IMG/VR virus record: IMGVR_UViG_3300002143_000123
Location: 1-44,431 of that record
Direction: 5' to 3' (one strand)
DNA from: a virus
Length of the DNA stretch: 44,431 bases
The position numbers and the translations under genes were made by a program. Below, in pieces: positions 43,901-44,431 of the stretch. Every line of letters begins with the position of its first letter. Positions within the stretch are counted from its first letter, which is position 1. The notes beneath the pieces are model-generated. The model was not told the DNA's origin. It saw only the letters and a list, made by a program, of their open reading frames with translations, and did not search any database.

Positions 43901-44431
43901 TTTTAATAGGTCTGCAAACGAAGTTCCACTTACGCCAGAATATATTGCTGAAAGAAATGCAAGAATTGCAAAAAATTTAGCAGTTTATCAAAATATAGAA
44001 AGTGTAAAAGCGTTAAGAGCACAAGCACTTTTTGATGCAAATGTAATGCTTCAACAAGAAAGAAATGCAAATATTGCACATCAGCAAGGGCAATTAGATG
44101 CTAGAAGAGCAAGAATAGCAGGAGCACCAGTGGTAGCACCACCAAATGCAGGAGGTGCAGGAGGTGCAGGAGGTGCAGGAGGTGGAAGACAAGTTGTGGT
44201 TGAAAATAAGCCACCAATAGTTCAAGAACTTAAACCACCAGTAGAAACTAAACCAACAGTTAAGCCTAAACTCTATAGAGATCCTTCAACTATAGAAGGT
44301 GGTAATGCTAAACCAGGAGCAAAACCATTAGAGGTAAATCGATTTGGGCATCCAACTGGCGATACTTCAAAACCAAATAAACCAGTAGTGCCACCTTCAA
44401 CTAAACCAACAGTAACGCCACCAGTGGTAAC
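34971..44431 (+). CDS. Tape measure protein, 3' end beyond window
   Basis: An open reading frame of at least 3,153 codons that runs off the right edge, translated by me from ATG 34971 (GGGGTG upstream). The N-terminal 300 residues match TP901/lambda-type tape measures (AVEFDREMVRLTQVSTDSVG, GVSSKELLTTAVTLKQANLS, TRESAESIGTGLRTIFTRVQ). A motif GGxVPGxGxxDxVPAxLxPGExVI recurs with variants near 36390, 37170, 37307, 41758, 41958 and 42655. Residues about 605-720 resemble a PD-(D/E)XK nuclease (D670, E679, K681). Residues about 1150-1225 are a Gly-rich membrane-like stretch. Coiled coils follow. It sets tail length and is expelled with DNA. Confidence 0.9.
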   Translation, partial: MAFNLTAQLSVALNTASLKNAANTINSQLKDVGAVSLGIPKNDADSLKYIRVQAAEASTAMEQFGRQSGLAAKRFVAFTVTAGAIIAFTSSLKQALTAAVEFDREMVRLTQVSTDSVGQVGAVGNEVSRLSKNYGVSSKELLTTAVTLKQANLSLADTKVALEALAQAALSPSFDNLKDTTEGAIAVMNQFNVSAKDLGNALGAINAVAAEFAVEAQDLIEGVRKAGGAFKAAGGDLNEFLALFTSIRQTTRESAESIGTGLRTIFTRVQRNETVEALKDIGVQLRYTAEEAKSAGDLGLTNQFVGPYEAVKRLSGALNELRSTDPRFSAIIEELGGYRQISKVIPLIQEFGVAQKALGIAQIGGASLALNAAQAQEAFGVKIQKVKEEFADFIRNLTNTSSFRSLIDLLLGAASAGIALADSLKGILPVITAIAAVKIAQSLTGFAKGFGSTAFSPAPAGQPSTFSPFLPTGGRRASGGIIKMAKGGVVPGVGRGDKVPALLEPGELVIPRSRFAPGGTVLDTIKKTGKIALHDLYDTEAVKDNIEIVGQIKRVQLGNYDKYREDSQRILNAGKVAYQKEIDKSNNVKTATTRANSAVSKAFGKPKVGGRKGFVPKLGEKYFQVPIGEGHNSQYNQIAGGLGEADTAMKIRRGGSNTSYQRLGNEQGLDFRDDKNLIETKVTKKQIPDKEIIAKALLYQASIAKTTYKQGKAETIFLKNLSVYESFKKPPTPMAIGGIVPGVGNTDSVPLDLPIGSYVIKKSSVNSIGASNLSRLGRASGGVIPSLVMPGEYIYTPDETKQIGVHNLNHMNTTGRKKFASGGYGSLTKEDIVTAKQVERQLRIPTSAAGKDQNRQQAIAVVEDMNKVKKEVVDLQKTIAPIKKEIVVGIKLEKLLNEEKQKQIKTLAQKDAELKKAIKAEQKDIRAGRPTTASTATRVAAEQAQVDATADLAKTNKGLVDVRKKIGQDELKKSRIEGEVKVLKNKYIKNPDGNITKDGQVITSTYGNAYKKEIRKELANYKALYGEEATGGTRKEIRQNTAQRLKAGYFNQIKSFSEARGLGFNEEFANKQAQQMARETVAGRRKFQVSSKGEFYDPALANRLKREGYTETGKKGLYRTSKNFVKGLVSKEGLQNSSFAVSSGIGLLASAIGPQAEDYKKAIAGGAQGEEMVKTGAKISGGLTGAATGMAIGSFAGPVGMAFGAVIGGIAGVVSGMVDAEKQISSIKLEEAGNKLKNAFGVAASSFGKISQANLNEITTLQSKIDKEISTKSAASTTFFSTKSYANQEATNTAVERRNQYAAQAGGINALLSKQLQENIKSSPVVRDEQGKKKPYDIEGFFKDSGNISQIARLAIGLDQPISKIKKQLETFAKDFEKQQNTAKNQAQAIEAAQKLSTAFSLIADASTNAANTLNNLTPAFQTIADSLSSNFSVSQKQKISGEIQLPSIDPKAFISNLTNVTGGLGSSGQNLQSSGTVLAEMSSLLPSILASIRPNDMGSGKDPQSALRSALTAQLKGVGGLDETQIQSYVNSVVGRMGEDFAKMLSESGGDYNELAKKLMSNVSDPFLNAFKTITANLEKAADAYVGGINKLVHSTLTTVQEFDKLSKIQQQTRNIITNIAIEDEVKRQKKPRPFSDVNENVIGLDMTSVKDQTQAFREQQNRLTGVDAKGQQLTPDEIQKRIVENRAKTEQAQTKQNNSKLTAKEGRGDYVEATNELGRLKVEASLLNQAMKNLADSTQEISAIEQRVGKIKQEIAKEEQDNARKQSETENQGEKLLTSSPEQLQRLQAGSQLANVAKSIGGNLLRFNTEQRKAIFEYLDFSGDEGKKLKSQFLQASGFVSKPEKGMQDRFGPQLTQLNAQLLAVMAIREQAQIKIIKDQQTLQGAFFTELSAQNEVFFTRLGQQLLMPQVAQQQQIGLESNAKLIDMRASAKSVGLFDPLDALAKQNNEAGGGQAYYNNQIKPKSKDITSFLIAEEERKKIAELQKDYGSDSPAIAKAALAGGNLAADLPSALATNKAVQTTKINLSELSKEIQAANADNIDPIELTSLISATIANKLANLRAEQEQIQGGLAGSLGLSITTNKNGDKELARGQDPNGVGGFVKGLVDKNVTGAAFAQATEDVKRLGNVIGTQFTLQMGVLTAQALLATTQIAALNIQIAALGQPKPPVPNAQNVNPFAPPQVANPPVAQNNLVRPQGIPFAPVAQNNAPAQNVALAQIIMAAANQPNGLFFQNPGMDPNQPQPLKPNDPLLRPPVGRSTGGMVTHSSAMVGADPKVFKPIGPDTIPAMLNHGEYVVNAKATSENLPLLQALNGGGTVKPTKAMNDGGAVKYLAGGAFVGGPAGAGVAVNAVELKRIIDDERQRRIDLAILQKFGNLRGSWRRNALNNSLRIQAGDSNLTNVPYKNGQFAISAIVAPGVDEPWTPIKDITTAGLKTSNLNPQQKEALNKKQIFGMPLNIKQVHYQWITGIADKYIRGDLTQKQKIDNLNQNNPNALFDAANKDVRGNSREYYRRRANLDPFFQDLLIYGGPNREVGANNRFVDKYGFTLQDENFPVIGFSKGGQAGRKTPAMVQSGEFIVGADKAKKNKGLLDHMNGGGKVNYLSLGGESDETKKTIQPSHKKSALEIADEKKKADKLATQKFWENATMAGFIATPVVALGTVIGISRYRTNQKIAGLFPDDVDKQKKYREGSILDRQIMIKNLKYTQKGKDSVKKYNSFIEKTTSRSRIVEVGKSTFKSIGDFGSKLNPLSWFGKSEKIPTSSSNDTIDPKFLKGFNDIALENAAKNLELSPEKRKAYQGEIDRRRAGKPTSEVSTKPVVSATEAAEIDQYERDADKFKRGDVAKAKVQKAIDDAKKQGVLNNELSKKDKATVKKDMAGTTVSQLQIDEKTQRGKANSFLQAELDKQYGPTKEETRINQKGESYTIKKNRFDSKGNPISIPFEAIEKIQARNPHLLANQIYNEGRSNVTKGEVFNRSANEVPLTPEYIAERNARIAKNLAVYQNIESVKALRAQALFDANVMLQQERNANIAHQQGQLDARRARIAGAPVVAPPNAGGAGGAGGAGGGRQVVVENKPPIVQELKPPVETKPTVKPKLYRDPSTIEGGNAKPGAKPLEVNRFGHPTGDTSKPNKPVVPPSTKPTVTPPVV
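36783..37160 (+). other. PD-(D/E)XK-like nuclease domain inside the tape measure
   Basis: About 125 residues between two GG-VPG motifs. The segment GEADTAMKIRRGG supplies E644, EQGLDFRDDKNLIETKV supplies D670, E679 and K681 with the spacing D-x8-E-x-K, followed by a helix (KEIIAKALLYQASIAK). This is the order of the PD-(D/E)XK core. Structure was not modelled; the call is by motif. Confidence 0.5.
42020..42660 (+). other. Unrecognised folded domain in the tape measure
   Basis: About 210 residues between two Gly-rich motifs (GGPAGAG before, GFSKGG after). It includes VELKRIIDDERQRRIDLAIL, FGNLRGSWRRNALNNSLRI, then VHYQWITGIADKYIRGDLTQ and REYYRRRANLDPFFQDLLIY. It appears globular and distinct from the surrounding coiled coils. 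Domain family unknown. Confidence 0.4.
44151..44186 (+). repeat. Nine-base tandem repeat in the tape measure
   Basis: Three copies of GGAGGTGCA plus a fourth diverged copy encode a Gly-Gly-Ala hinge. It precedes a Pro/Lys/Val-rich region that runs to the window end. Confidence 0.8.

Noticed and set aside
1-44431. tRNA genes, integrase or endolysin
   Set aside because: I looked for cloverleaf-like segments in the gaps and for catalytic motifs of these enzymes and found none; gaps are short.

Overview
The window is a 44.4 kb piece of a tailed double-stranded DNA phage (Caudoviricetes) or prophage-like element. It has tightly packed, mostly plus-strand genes with small overlaps, clear AAGGAG-type ribosome sites, AT-rich DNA and a canonical packaging-head-neck-tail order. 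No bacterial housekeeping gene, tRNA, integrase or lysis enzyme is seen. The host cannot be told from sequence alone. The frequent Shine-Dalgarno sites argue against a Bacteroidota-type host. The fibre types (collagen-like, Thr-rich, Cys-rich) suggest an environmental, possibly freshwater, phage with a decorated virion.

Layout. Bases 1-2292 are a minus-strand block: a small unknown protein, a sigma-like factor, a small helix-turn-helix-like protein and a GT9-like glycosyltransferase. Its gene-poor gaps hold a minus-strand promoter-like motif and four dyad repeats. A divergent AT palindrome at 2295-2312 switches to the plus strand. Bases 2328-7432 carry a second sigma-like gene, a probable small terminase, a GDP-mannose 4,6-dehydratase, an ERCC4-type nuclease and the large terminase. 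Bases 7460-13468 are the head module: portal, a GT-like gene, a small unknown, a protease with a nested scaffold, a decoration protein and the major capsid protein, closed by a strong terminator.

Bases 13563-26277 are a large fibre and appendage block. It holds a zinc-ribbon protein, two collagen-like fibres whose triplets are almost all G-X-Q, a collar-domain protein, a fibre-assembly-like protein, a holin-like membrane protein, a Thr-rich/Cys-rich mucin-like protein and a relative of that protein's C-terminal domain. Bases 26326-32535 hold neck and tail-completion candidates, a family 2 glycosyltransferase bracketed by a terminator and a promoter-like motif, and the major tail protein. Bases 32605-34887 hold three probable tail-assembly genes. 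Base 34971 to the window end is an open tape measure gene of more than 3,150 codons with embedded domains.

How the parts may work together. Two sigma-like factors and a recurring GGTGTATTWWT element before several structural genes suggest phage-specified late transcription. A dehydratase that makes an activated deoxysugar, three glycosyltransferase-like genes and extremely Thr-rich or repetitive fibres suggest that the phage glycosylates its own virion or remodels host surface glycans. This is inference. The tape measure appears to carry a PD-(D/E)XK nuclease-like domain that could travel with the ejected DNA.
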